Positions 1 to 11,150 of a DNA stretch of 64,000 nucleotides are shown in pieces. The stretch's first letter is position 1, and every line of letters starts with the position of its first letter. The notes below the pieces were generated by a model. The model was not told where the DNA came from. It made no database searches and was given only the letters and a program-made list of their open reading frames with translations. Both the position numbers and the translations under genes were made by a program. The DNA is from Doris montereyensis (taxonomy: Eukaryota > Mollusca > Gastropoda > Nudibranchia > Dorididae), in NCBI GenBank assembly GCA_037039925.1, contig JAXRKP010001329.1:64501-128500 (forward strand), read 5' to 3'.

Positions 1-81
1 CTACCTGAAGGTTTCAAAACAGTCATAAAATGCGGCGAAGAATTCAAAAAATGGATTGACAGCTTCAATCTAGAGATGTAG
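1..81 (+). CDS. Possible C-terminal end of an unidentified protein (partial)
   Basis: Frame 1 is open from the first base for 26 codons and ends in TAG at 79-81, with a residue mix (CGEEFKKWIDSF) that looks protein-like. It is cut by the window edge. I do not recognise it and cannot tell whether it is a terminal exon or a chance open frame. It is not similar to any part of EXOC8 I can place. Confidence 0.25.
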   Translation, partial: LPEGFKTVIKCGEEFKKWIDSFNLEM

Positions 82-1204
82 CCACACGACACTACTAGTG
101 AATCTTGGTAGAGTCCGAGTAGATAGGAGGGTTAGGTTTCAAGGTGCGAAGAACGAAAGGATTTTATTGAAGTGAATTGTCTTGACCACCTCTTTACACA
201 CTACAATGGCATCTTCTGTAAATAGTGTAGGGTTTGGGGTGTGTTATTGATGCACAAAGAGACAATGTGTTGCAATTTAGATGCGATAGTAGAAGAAGCA
301 TTGTAGGGGTTGTTCTTACACAAATTGACCACAGCTGCCATTGGTATTTTGCTCTTTATTTATCATGGCTTTAGGACAGCTCTTTCAAACTCAACAGTGT
401 TTCTTGGCTTATTAATAACACTTTATTGGAATATATAGCTTCACATTTTAACATCATAAGTTATAAAGTTACATGGATTTTTAATCCATAACACAGCACA
501 AAAAAAACACAAACCAGCCATTAGGCCCAGGCAACCTCGCGTGCTGACGTAAGAATCGTCTAGGCAAAGTAAATCGCGAACACACAGTGTGTCATGAAAT
601 GCATAGCTCCACGCTGGTTACACTTTATTTGAGTCAATGAGTGGAAATGCAATTAAAATAGCCACACTTTGAGGCATCCCGATCCACATGGAAATATCCG
701 GCCTCGCTCCACGCGGTTTGCAGGAGGAAGATGGTTTTGAATATGTAAGGAATTTTAACGATTCACCATGTCCAAGGCTGTTTGGAATTTTGCATCCAGT
801 TGTCATAAAGCTCAGATGTTAACTCATTTAACCCTAAGACCTGCTACACTTCAGGTCTAACGCCCATGCTATCAGAAGAAACTTTCTCTTTGCTGTAAGA
901 AAATCTGTTGAATCAAATGAAGCATAACAATAACAAGAATGAAAGTAGAGCTCTTCTTTACAGACACTAACTAAAATCACTTATTAATCGGTGAATTTTT
1001 AAAAAGTTGTAAACAAAGCCCTAGATCCATCAGTGCTACTTTCTGATTTTATGCATTTTCTTATGTAAAATGCACGATAACATCCCTTAAAGAGGATATG
1101 TGTAAATGTATGTCAATGACAAGAAAAGGTCCTCCATCGTTCAGTTTTATTTCAAATTTCTGTATCCATTCCATAGGGAAAGAAATGTTCTAATGATAAT
1201 TTTT
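82..1204. other. AT-rich sequence without recognisable genes
   Basis: Short open frames only, none with protein-like composition or paired splice sites. A TTAA followed by CCCTAAGACC near 828 resembles a piggyBac-type terminus, but no partner end was found. Confidence 0.5.
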
Positions 1205-1465
1205 AAGAGAAAATTTATTATTCTTTCAGCGCCATCCGCGCGGGCACCGAAGGTGTCTCGCCTGGCATTGCAATTTCTTTAGAGAAAGGAATAAAGACTA
1301 TCACTAGGCTTACGCTCGATGCAACAGGTGTCACTCATGCTGTCCTAGTGAGCAATAAGGGTAAATTTTCTTACCCAAGAAAACAAAACAAAATGCCTCA
1401 AGTGGGGCTCGAACCTAGTACCTCTGGGTCTCAGTGCAATGCCTTCAGCCATCTCGTCCCTTTAA
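1205..1465 (-). mobile_element. tRNA-derived SINE (family D)
   Basis: Read on the minus strand, the head has a pol III A box (TGGCTGAAGGC) and an excellent B box (GGTTCGAGCCC) about 35 bases apart, starting near 1462. The body runs down to about 1210. The head looks like a class II tRNA relic, but the flanks do not fold into a full tRNA. Boundaries are approximate. Confidence 0.7.
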
Positions 1466-1529
1466 AAAAATTATCAAAGCATAATATATCTAAAATTCAA
1501 CTATTTCCATATTGCTAAGACTGAACATT

Positions 1530-1720
1530 TAATAATAATAATGTTTTATTGCCATTTGTAAACAGAGAATACAATAAAAAATATGGATAAGTGTTGTACA
1601 AAATCACACTGCACACAACTGACACACATAATATCAAGGTAATTGGAACTGAGCTCATTACACGCATTCGTGCACACATCAAATTTACATAAGTTACAAT
1701 GACTGTGATATCATTTATAA
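1530..1720 (-). mobile_element. Probable LINE 3' tail
   Basis: On the minus strand this stretch ends in an AATAAAACATT segment followed by (ATT)n, the form of a LINE tail ending in a simple repeat. No coding part is attached, so this rests on tail structure only. Confidence 0.3.
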
Positions 1721-1959
1721 ATAAACATGATCACTGTTCCTCATCCATTCTCAGGCATGTGAACTTTCCTTCAAACCAGTGCTATCATCAAGTATAATAT
1801 TCGACAACTTAAGTTTGAAGGGGCAACCACTCTGTACATAAGATGTTTGTGTGGGGTATTCTTCTCATCTCTATCTGACACGGCTAAAGAATTCATCAAG
1901 GCTTTTCCAGAACATTACGGATGTTTTTCTGGTAAGCCCAATTTTTCATCTTGTGAAAG

Positions 1960-3023
1960 CTTTTTTTTATCATCATCATCAAAGCAGATGATATACCAGG
2001 GTATATGCCAGAGACAAAAGATTTCCATGTTTCCTTCTCTTTGAGAGATCTTTCTTAGCTCATTCCAACTGACATCCAGTCTCTTTCGATCCTGTCTATG
2101 TTTTTTTCTCTAAGTGTCCCGTGGACTACCCTGGTGTGGTCTCCCTGCGGATTCCATTCTAATGCTTGTCTTGTTATATTTGAAACAGGCTCTCACAAAG
2201 TATGTCCAATCCATCTCCATCATCTTCTACCCAGAGTATTTTCAATGCTTTCCATTTCAGTTCTTGCCCATAGTTCTTTGTTTCTAACTCTGTCTCCCTA
2301 TTTAATCCTCAAGATTCTTCGAAAAACATCCATTGACAAAGGATCCAAATTTCTTCATTATCCCAGAAATGGTCTTCCAAGTCTCCATATAGAAGAACAG
2401 ACATGAGAATTGAGTTGAAAAATCTAATCTTGGTGCCATTCTTAATTTTTCTTGCTTTCCATACATTTTTTAGTGGTTAGAATGCTGTTCTTGCTTTTCC
2501 AATTCTTTTCTTAGCATCTGCACGGTTCCTCCTTGTTTATCAACAATATGCCTAAATAAGGGAAAGAATCTACCTCCTCAAGTAGGGTACTGATGGGTTT
2601 ATCTGATGACGAGTTGATTTTCATCATCTTGGTTTTTCCTTCATGAATGTGGAGGTTGATAGAACATGCTAGCTCATTTAAGTCTTCAATTTTATTTTTC
2701 ATCCGTTGTTGTGAGTCGGAAAGTAAGGCCAGATCATCTGCAAAATCTAGATCATTTATTTGCTGTCATAAAAGTCCGTTGGATGCTATTCCTCATACCA
2801 TTTGTAGTCTCTTTTGCGATTGAGTCAATTGCTAAGATGAACAGGAAGGGTGAGAGGATACTCCCCCGGCGAACATCTGTTTTTACTTGAAAGCCCTCAG
2901 ACATATGTCCATCATGGAAAATATTGCATTTTGTGCCTTCATATAATGCTTGAACAAGGTTCACACATTTCTGTGGGAATGCCATAATGACACGTTAGTT
3001 TCCAAATGATTTGTCTATCCATA
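1960..3023 (-). mobile_element. Non-LTR retrotransposon, RT palm and C-terminal part (decayed)
   Basis: Minus-strand translation gives, in order, HYGIPQKCVNLVQALYEG, the RT motif RRGSILSPFLFILAID, FADDLALLS, the INLHIHEGKTKMMKI segment and FPYLGILL, then a C-terminal domain with several stops toward 1960. These are reverse transcriptase domains 3 to 7 of an apurinic-endonuclease-type LINE. Frameshifts separate the pieces, including one just before FADD. The fragment continues across an inserted transposon: codons for EKAFDS lie at 5029-5050, directly beyond the element at 3024-5026. No endonuclease domain is present, so it is a 5'-truncated dead copy. Confidence 0.8.
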
Positions 3024-5026
3024 CAATAGTGACCGCCTAAATGCCCTGTGCTTGGGAAGCAGAAAAACGGGCATTTCGGCAAAACAGGCAAGTGAGTTCA
3101 TCAAGTATGGTGTAGAGATTAGAAATTCAACATTCATCTCCCTTGTTCGCGATTTTAATTATCCGTTTTTCTTTACAAAACAGTATTTCAGTGCCCCATT
3201 TTATCTAATTTGGTTTGTTGACCATCGCTCACCACAAAACCCGAAGGCACAATGGATTCAGCCAATGCCAGACAGAGGAGCAATAAAACTGTTCACACCT
3301 TGTCCCTTCGATTGCGATGAGTGCCCGGTCAATTAAAGACGCCAGACAATTTCATACCATTTATGACATCAAGAAAGAGCCTCGGACAGAGTTCAAGACT
3401 GTTCAATGAGGCATTTAGCTCCTACTGCCAACCTGTCCCATGATGCATTGCGCATCTCCCAGATCGGTGGTAGCTCTTTTGCGTGGCTGTGTTTTACTAG
3501 TGCTATTCATTGTATAGTGACAGTAGAGGACGTACACACTGACTTTAACACTTAAATGTTATCTATCTAGACATGTGAATCAACATATATGACTAGATTT
3601 ATTTAGATATACATCATAAAATTGTGGGAAAATAGTTGCTATGGCATCTTTGACATCCTATGCGTGTCATTTCACGACTTATTCTTGCCAGTGCCAGCCG
3701 GGAGAGTAAAGCGCTAGATGTACTTATTCGTACTTATATTTCACCCTTTCAAAATTTGGAAATCTAGATTGCTCAAGTCGGACTATCTTGTGTTGCCATA
3801 GAATCTAATTAATAATGGAGATTTTTATATCACTCTTGTAAATAAACATGTTATATCTCCCTGTGTCTAGATCTATTTACATTAGGTTCTAGTTCTGATG
3901 TAGATGTTCTTCTGTCCAACGAACGAGTTGAAAAAATTAGGACACGAAAAAAAAATAAGAATCAATTTGGATTTGTAGTAAGGTTGAGACATTTAATAAA
4001 TTGTTAGAGAATTTGATAATTGAAAACAGACTTCACAAATATACTAAATTACATTTTATGAATAAGGATCAAAATGTAAAACTACAGGGGCGTTTAGCCT
4101 GCTTGTGATGTTCCGGATGAGAGCTCACGTAATTGGCCTATGTAACACGTTTGCGTCGCCCCATTTCCTAAATGTGAAAGCCTATACTTTCACATAGAAT
4201 GTGAGACACTGCATCTATGTAACTCAGTGCAAACAAAGAAAATTGATAACATATTAATCTTGTTAAGCGCAAGTCAATAATAAGTTATAAAAATATGAAC
4301 ACCTAGAATGTTATGTACTACTCTATCATTTCTAATTCTAGATCTAGTTTTTGTTCTTATCATTACCGGTGGTCATCCTGTTCCTTCTCCTTCTTCTTCT
4401 TCTTATTATTGATAATAATCATCACCACAAATTATTATTTACAGAATTAGAATGATTATTAACAAGAGTAGAAATGGTAGCAGTAGTTATACTGCTTTTG
4501 TGATAACATTATTATTTATGAATAATGACGTGGGGTACTCACTGCCCTCGTATTTTACTATAATTAAATAAGGGCTTCAAGCTCCATACAAAAGAGATAC
4601 CACCGATCTGTTTCTGAAACAAGGGCAGATCATTTTGTACACTAAACGTCCCATTCTCATTGGCATGACAAACCAGTTATTGAATGAGACAAAAGATGTG
4701 GTGTACAGTGGCTGGAGTTAAAAAGAGAAGATTGGTCATGTATTGGTAATGAAGGGCGGTTACAATGCATGGCATATTGTAGACTGACATACACTTAAGC
4801 CCTATTAGCGATGAGATTTCATGAATATATGAGAAGAATCAATTACGAGCGTACTTTTAGGTAATTTGGAGAAGATGATACCCGCAATTGCTGTGGAGAC
4901 CGGGCATTTAGCCAAAAATTTTGGTTTTGAAATGGGCATTTATATAGAAAACAATCGGTTTCACTGAGAGTGGGCATTTAGATGAAACGGGCATTATGGC
5001 GGCGGTCGTGTAGGCGGTCACTACTG
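3024..5026. mobile_element. Pogo/mariner-like TIR element A, non-autonomous
   Basis: The ends are inverted: 3024 begins CAATAGTGACCGCCTA and the right end, reverse-complemented, begins CAGTAGTGACCGCCTA. Both are flanked by TA (3022-3023 and 5027-5028), the Tc1/mariner/pogo target duplication. GGGCATTTA-type subterminal repeats occur at both sides. No transposase is seen. The element sits inside a LINE reverse transcriptase frame and itself holds another TIR element at 3405-4655. Confidence 0.75.
3405..4655 (-). mobile_element. TIR element B, copy 1 (about 1.25 kb, nested in element A)
   Basis: The sequence is repeated almost end to end, in reverse orientation, at 24539-25742, and in part at 29692-31103. 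Shared ends read AATGAGGCRTTTAGC at one side and AATGGGRCGTTTAG at the other, giving imperfect terminal inverted repeats of about 15 bases. It has no coding capacity. I could not define a clear target duplication, so the superfamily is open. Confidence 0.75.
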
Positions 5027-5281
5027 TACTATCAAAAGCTTTTCAATTGTTTTTCTTTCTTTCTCACATATTTATTATTCTTGTTTTATCTCGTTTTTAC
5101 TTTCAGGGCTGCATCACAAGTTTGAATCGATAAAAATATAGATAGTGTAGTTATTCCTGTATCGCTTTTAATAATGAAATTGTTTTAATAGCTTAAATAT
5201 GGGAACTACTCAGGCAGGTAGCAGAAACAAGAGAATCTGGTATGGAAGAAATGAAAGGATGCTTGAAAGGGTGTTTATCAT

Positions 5282-5355
5282 ACAACTTACAAGCCTTCTT
5301 CTTCTCCTTCATAATAGCTGACCAACTTAATTCTTGAGTATTACTGTCAGCGTGA
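5282..5355 (-). mobile_element. CR1-like LINE 3' tail
   Basis: Minus strand shows the tail AATACTCAAGAATTAAGTTGG, then a short GAAGAAGAAGG run. The same tail ends coding-attached LINE pieces at 32430-32470 and 48755-48830, which identifies it. Confidence 0.55.
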
Positions 5356-5589
5356 GTCTGTCAGACACTGCAATCATGGGTCAGTCGTGTAATCATGCTA
5401 GCTTTTTAAACCAGACCTCCATCCATTCAACAAAGTATTAGAACAAGTAGTGAATGTGGACATAGTGAAAAAGACTAGGAAAATTATGTCATCTAGTCAT
5501 GTACATAAATATTTTTAAGGATTAGACCTGGACATGTCAATTTTTTAAAACTAGGAACAGACAAGTTTGTATTCAATCAAATGTATGTT

Positions 5590-5840
5590 AGCATCAATCG
5601 GCAGACTAAATCCTGTTCAATAGACTGCATGCTGGCATCAATGGATAGACTAAATCCTGTTCAATAGACTACATGCTATCATCAATGGATAGACTAAATC
5701 CTGTTCAATAGACTGCATGCTGGCATCAATGGATAGACTAAATCCTGTTCAATAGACTGTATGCTATCATCAATGGATAGACTAAATCCTGTTCAATAGA
5801 CTGTATGCTATCATCAATGGATAGACTAAATCCTGTTCGA
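5590..5840. repeat. 44 bp minisatellite, about 5.5 copies
   Basis: The unit containing GACTAAATCCTGTTCAATAG recurs at about 5596, 5640, 5684, 5728, 5772 and 5816, exactly 44 bases apart. Two variants (ATGCTGGCATCA and ATGCTATCATCA) alternate, hinting at a two-unit higher-order repeat. Confidence 0.9.
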
Positions 5841-5894
5841 CTTGTGTGTCTTCCAGCCCCCTTAGAGACATGAAATAAAGCAGTTTTAAAAAGC

Positions 5895-6053
5895 GTAGTG
5901 AGCAAGGTTTGTAAGCGCACTCCGCAAGGTTTGTAAGCGCACCCGCAAGGTTTGTAAGCGCACTCCGCAAGGTTTGTAAGCGCACTCCGCAAAGTTTGTA
6001 AGCGCACTCTGCAGGTTTGTAAGCGCACTCTGCAAGGTTTGTAGCGCACTCTG
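5895..6053. repeat. 22 bp minisatellite made of a SINE A-box segment, about 7 copies
   Basis: The unit GCAAGGTTTGTAAGCGCACT plus two bases repeats to about 6053 with small length changes. The last unit runs straight into a SINE body, and the unit matches the A-box part of that SINE's head. Confidence 0.85.
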
Positions 6054-6240
6054 CAGGCGGTGAGTGTCGACCCCGGAGGATACGAGTTTGATTCTGTCTA
6101 GTGCCTGAGTTTTATTTCTATCTATTCCTTTGTATTCGTCTCATCTTTGTTCTCATGAGGCTTCAATATTTACTTCATGTCCTCATTCATTACTTTCAAT
6201 ATGCCCCTTACATCACTGTTTGTCGTAGCCCCCTTAGACT
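6030..6240 (+). mobile_element. tRNA-derived SINE (family A)
   Basis: After the A-box-like TTTGTAGCGCACTC comes GTGAGTGTCGAC, a B-box-like GAGTTTGATTC, then a body with CTATTCCTTTGTATTCGTC and CAATATGCCCCTTACATCAC. The same body follows related tRNA-like heads on the minus strand at 6780-6903 and 37170-37385, and as a fragment at 22555-22630. Confidence 0.7.
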
Positions 6241-6560
6241 TAGACTATAAGTGTAAGGAAATTAAAAGCCAAAACAGTTGATGGGGCAGGTTGATAGCAG
6301 CTGTATATGTTAAGAGAAACAAATCAAATGCATTTATTAATTTTAATCAAATTCTTTTCTTTTTCATTTATTCTTGCGCTGAATCTGCGCAAGGAAAAAG
6401 TAAGCACACGTATTCATTCCTTTATTTCTTGCTAAGTAAATGAATTTATGAATTGATTGGTGTATTTATTATTTTTTATGTATTTAGTTCCTATATATTT
6501 ATTTAATCTATACATTTCTCTATTTGTCAATGAATTGATTTTATTTCCATTGACCTAAAG

Positions 6561-6693
6561 CATTTGTGATATGGGCCAAGCAAAAGAGTTACAGGCCTTT
6601 GTAAGCATCTTCAGACGTCAGGTGTTTGAGAGCAAAGCCAGTCTGACCACCATAGCAGATTGCGTTGTCTTGGCCAAAGGTCACAGTGAGGAG
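6561..6693 (+). CDS. EXOC8: Exocyst complex component 8 (Exo84), internal exon a
   Basis: EXOC8 is a subunit of the octameric exocyst, which tethers secretory vesicles to the plasma membrane. This exon follows an AG at 6559-6560 and ends at a GT donor (6694). It encodes FVIWAK, then, after a shift of one base, ELQAFVSIFRRQVFESKASL and CVVLAKGHSEE. This matches the C-terminal helical domain of animal EXOC8 just before the conserved IGLD segment. The first six residues and the rest lie in different frames, so one base appears missing near 6580. The donor is phase 0. The N-terminal part of the protein (coiled coil and PH domain) is not found in the 6.5 kb upstream. Confidence 0.85.
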
Positions 6694-6779
6694 GTATTGA
6701 AAGGTTCCTTATTTTTTATCTTTTACTTAAGTGGACATGAAATGATAACATTATCAACCCCATAGTTATAGTAACAACG

Positions 6780-6903
6780 GCAAGACAAATACAAAGGAAT
6801 AGACAGGAAAAAACCCTCAATCAAACAGGTGATCTGTGTGTCGACACCCATCACCTTGCCATGAGAAGAGAGCGCACTACCAACCAAGCTAAGTATGTTT
6901 CAA
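6780..6903 (-). mobile_element. tRNA-derived SINE (family A), minus copy
   Basis: Read on the minus strand, the head has TTGGTTGGTAGTGCGCTCTC as A-box region and CCTGTTTGATTGAGG in the B-box position, followed by the family body CTGTCTATTCCTTTGTATTT. It is truncated after about 120 bases. Confidence 0.65.
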
Positions 6904-6904
6904 G

Positions 6905-6970
6905 CTTTATCTTGGTTGGTAATGTGCTGTCAGTTAATGGCGAGGCGATGGGTGCTCTGACGTACTCTGA
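6905..6970 (+). mobile_element. SINE family A head, plus copy, head-to-head with the previous one
   Basis: CTTGGTTGGTAATGTGCTG begins two bases beyond the 5' end of the minus copy and continues GGCGATGGGTG, matching the same head for about 60 bases. No B box or body follows. Confidence 0.5.
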
Positions 6971-7254
6971 AAAAATATATAAAAGTCATTTTGGCGCAAA
7001 AATGTTTTTTTTGTAAATTTCAGTACAGATTGTTGATGTCTAACTTCTGACAAAATTTCAGGTCTGAAATCTAACAAGAATTTGAATTAATTAGAAAAAT
7101 CTGTTTTTAAAAATACACAAAATTCAAATGTCCTCGAAAAAACACATATTTCTCCAGTCTACTCTGAATTAACACTTAAAAGTATGAACTCGTGTAATAC
7201 TCGAAAGAACACATAATTCTCAAGAATACACTGACATTTTGAGCACGGAGTAAG

Positions 7255-7297
7255 GAATGTGAACAAGAGACACACACACACACACAGAGAGGGAGGG

Positions 7298-7328
<31 letters not shown>

Positions 7329-7965
7329 GGAGTAAAAGAGAGTGAAAGAGAGGGACAGAGAGAGACACGCACACATAGGCACAAACATTGACACAAACAC
7401 GATGAGAAAAAGAGATAGAACAGAGAGAGAGAAAGCAAGGGAGACAGGGAAAGAGATACAGACATAGAGACAGAGACAGACAGCAAGAGAAAGAAAGAGA
7501 AACAGAGAGAGAAAAAGCAAGGAAGACAGGGAAAGAGATACAGACATAGAGACAGAGACAGACAAAAAAGAGAAAGAAAGAGAAACAGAGACAAGAGACA
7601 TAGAGAGAGCGAGAGAGGGGTGGGGGGGGGGAGACAGACAGAAACAAAGAGGGAGAGACAAAGTACTAGTGTACATCCGAAATATACTGGTCAGCTATTG
7701 TTCGAAAAATAATACTAAATAGTATTATTAAAGATGCTTTATAATATCTTCATACTGAAAGTAGTGAAAGCCCAATCGTAAATTCGGTAACAGAATGCAA
7801 TATTACTGTCACAATGTGTGTGTGTGTGACAGACTGATGTACAGACGACAGAGACAAACACACAGACAGACAGACTGACTGACAGGGATGGAAAGACAGA
7901 AAACAGACAGGCAGAGAAAGAGGGGGGGGAGGGATCTACATAATACTCTAGAGCTAGAAAAAAAA
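7255..7965. repeat. GA-rich and CA microsatellite region
   Basis: (CA)n then (GA)n with GACA interruptions fill 7265-7670. A further (TG)n at 7815-7828 and a GACAGACA tract lie at 7850-7925. The long Leu/Ser/Cys open frames on the minus strand are translations of this repeat, not genes. Confidence 0.9.
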
Positions 7966-8892
7966 AAAAAGACAAATCTTGATCTAGATCTGTTTTTGTT
8001 AGATCTAGTCCTATACCTACATTCTCGATCTAGCTCTAGAATATCAGGTAAATTTTTAATCTAGATCTACTTATACCAATAAATTGCTATTATAGAGATG
8101 CATTGAATCGGCAAGACTATCCAAAATGCTCCGGAAAAACACATATTTCTTCTCGGCTACAGAGATTTATGTGTTCTTTCGGAGTCTGCTGAGAAATACA
8201 GGTTTTATCCAAACACATAGTTCTTCATGTGCTCCAGAAAAATACATATTTCCCTCTAAATCATTTATTTACTTACATTTTAGAATGAAACTCTATTAGA
8301 AGAGTGGAATTAATATAAATAATCAGTTTAAGATGTTAACTTTGAATTCCAAACCATTACCTTTATTATAATAACAAACACTAAAACTTAAATATCTCGA
8401 AATAGTTTTTTGAGAAATATGTGTTTCTTCAGAGTACGGCAGTGCTGACATCGAGGTAACGATTTCTGGATTATATTGATGCTTGATATACCCCAAAAAT
8501 ACGCAGGCTTCACCAACATTCATACTCTTAGAATATTCCAATCAATATTGTTTAATTCTTTTCTACAATTATCATAATTTTCTCTTTAATAATTGCAACG
8601 TGGAAATTAATCAATTTTTGATCGAGTTAATAAATTAAGAGATATATGCAATACATTGTGATCACTCTGTACTTGAAATCTTTCATCTTGTTGTTTGTTC
8701 TTAATCGTGGATGGTTGGCAGGTGCTACAGGTAGGTCCTACTTCTTTCCTTTCTCTCTTTTACTTGAAATCCTTCATCTTGCTGTTTATTCTTAATTCAC
8801 CCTGTGGTCACCGCAGATGGCAGATGGAATAACTTTCAATGACAAAACAAACAAATCAGGTCACTGACTGTTTCATTCCCTTATTCTACCAG

Positions 8893-9012
8893 CTGAGTAC
8901 TATTGGCCTGGACGTGGAGTTTTGCCTGGGCCTCTTGCTAGACATCAGCATCCAGCAGGTCATAGAGGAGTCGAGGGACACCATCATTGAGAGCATCAAT
9001 TATCGCGCCAAG
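8893..9012 (+). CDS. EXOC8: Exocyst complex component 8 (Exo84), internal exon b
   Basis: The exon follows an AG at 8891-8892 and ends at a GTGAGG donor (9013). It is 120 bases, 40 codons, phase 0 at both ends. It encodes LSTIGLDVEFCLGLLL, then ISIQQVIEESRDTIIES and NYRAK. The IGLD-F---LL segment and the following helix correspond to the conserved EXOC8 C-terminal helical bundle. The frame joins exon a without correction. No lesion is seen in this exon. Confidence 0.88.
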
Positions 9013-9129
9013 GTGAGGCTTTGTGTGTTAACGTGGCGGCGTGGCGGCCTTTTTTCTGACAGCTGTTATCTTTTCGGGTTTTATTTTTGTAGGCTGTGTG
9101 CGGTTGGCAGGTGTTGCTGGTGTAGATGG

Positions 9130-9705
9130 TTCTTCTTTCCTTTCGCTCCTTCACATCTTTCTTTCCTCTTTACTTCACCTTGAGAGTTTCACTCTTTCAC
9201 ATCTTTCTTTCCTCTTTACTTTACCTTGAGAGTTTCACTCTTTCAGTTCACATCTTTCTTTCCTCTTCACTTCACCTTGAGAGTTTCACTCTTTCCCATC
9301 TTTCTTTCCTCTTTACTTCACCTTGAGAGTTTCACATCTTTCTTTCCTCTCTACTTCACCTTGAGAGTTTCACTCTTTCACCTCTTTCTTTCCTCTTTAC
9401 TTCACCTTGAGAGTTTCACTCTTTCACATCTTTCTTTCCTCTCTACTTCACCTTGAGAGTTTCACTCTTTCACCTCTTTCTTTCCTCTTTACTTCACCTT
9501 GAGAGTTTCATTCTTTCACCTCTTTCTTTCCTCTTTACTTCACCTTGAGTTTTTCACTCTTTCACCTCTTTCTTTCCTCTTTACTTCACCTTGAGAGTTT
9601 CACTCTTTCACCTCTTTCTTTCCTCTTTACTTCACCTTGAGAGTTTCACTCTTTCACCTATTTCTTTCCTCTTTACTTCACCTTGAGAGTTTCACTCTTT
9701 CAATC
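9130..9705. repeat. 46 bp minisatellite in EXOC8 intron 2, about 12 copies
   Basis: Pyrimidine-rich units of the form CACCTTGAGAGTTTCACTCT plus TTCACMTCTTTCTTTCCTC recur every 46 bases, beginning about 120 bases after the exon b donor. The open frames here (FLSSLLHLESFTLSHLS) are repeat translations. Confidence 0.9.
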
Positions 9706-9858
9706 ATATTTCATCTTGCTCTTTCCTCTTAATTCACCCAGAGATTACCGCACATGAATGATAATGATATGGTGCATGAGATTATTGCAATGATTGATAC
9801 AAACAAATAAACCTATTGTTTTCATACACTGTTTTCACTGTTTGTTTGACTCTTCCAG

Positions 9859-9961
9859 GATGACTTATGGCAGCCAATGAATCACCTTTCTCAGCAAGAC
9901 TGTGACAAGTATGTGAAGGAGGCTGAGGCTCAGGGCTTTGACATCTCTCTTTACGTTTATG
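9859..9961 (+). CDS. EXOC8: Exocyst complex component 8 (Exo84), internal exon c
   Basis: The exon follows TCTTCCAG and ends at a GTGCGG donor (9962). It has 103 bases, phase 0 in and phase 1 out. It encodes DDLWQPMNHLSQQDCDKYV, then KEAEAQGFDISLYVY. The W--MN segment followed by a mixed-charge helix matches the position of the E-MWRRMNL region in vertebrate EXOC8. Its split GAC codon (Asp) is completed by exon d. Confidence 0.88.
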
Positions 9962-9999
9962 GTGCGGTCACTTTTCTCTTACTCTTGTTATTGCAGTAC

Positions 10000-11150
10000 A
10001 TTTAAATAAGTCATATACATGTATATCATTAAATCTCATACTCATACTCATACAAGAATTTCAGTAGACAGTCCAAACCGAAATCTCAAATGTAAGCAAT
10101 AGAAAAACAATTGCTATCACTGGAAAGAACTTTACATCCTGAATAAATTAAAACCAAAATCATTTCTGTAGGACAATATTAAACGAGGTTATAGAATTTT
10201 TTAATTTTCGAAAAATTTCTAAAATAAATTCAAATGGGCCAAAATACCAAATTCAACCTTCTATATCTCACAAAAACGATCACTCACGAAACTCATACAA
10301 ACTTGAAGTCATGAATACATAGAACAAGCCCAATTTTTTTTCACGACTCTCGAAAACTACAAACGGCTTTTTTATCGATGTAGAAAATGAAAAAAAGCAA
10401 AAGTGGCATAGTTGGTCTCTGTGCACTGAATCGACGACGCACACATTGCCAAAACCGAGCGATTGATCAGTGCCGTTTACTAGATCTAGTTAGAAGGCAG
10501 TGCCGTGTTTTGATTGAGGACGCATTAAACAAAGCTCTGTCGCGGTAACTCGCAAAGTCAAAATTTAAATTTGGTGTGTTTGTTTTCTCAGAGTTTTTAC
10601 ATAAGTGGCTCTATGGAAAGTTTTTAAACTTTGATCACCTCGGACGAGCTCTTAACTTTGACATTGGCGGGGACCAATCAGAGCCGACTATCATTCATCG
10701 AGCTATCGCACAACGCGACGACAGAGAAGGGCGTCTTGCGAGCTAATTTCGCGTCTGACCACCCTCGTTTACTAGAGTGTTAGAGCACATTGTAATTACA
10801 CATTCCCTATCACAACACACATGGTTGGAAAGGGCTTGAATAGATCTGTCCAATGGTGTAAGCCATATTACGCTACTATGTTGTATAGAGGAGAAGGGGC
10901 AAGGTGAACAGGGCCGAAAATTAGCGAAATCTGCGACTCGCGCCATGGTGAACAGAAAAACAGAGTGGTTTGGACAAGCTATTACCAGTAGATTCAAGGG
11001 AAATTTTGCTAAAGCTTGTCGAACCACTTCTTTCATTTCGTGCAAAGTTTGTCGGAAGTCGGATTGTGACTTATTTTGAGTTACAGGATGTAAAAGGGAT
11101 GCGACTAGATATATGGGACCAGTCTCACGAAATTGTTCAATTTTCATTCT
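10000..11150. other. EXOC8 intron 3, no gene seen
   Basis: AT-rich to about 10400, then a stretch of ordinary base composition. Short open frames lack homology that I can name. The end of this stretch may be the upstream part of the piggyBac remnant that follows. Confidence 0.4.
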
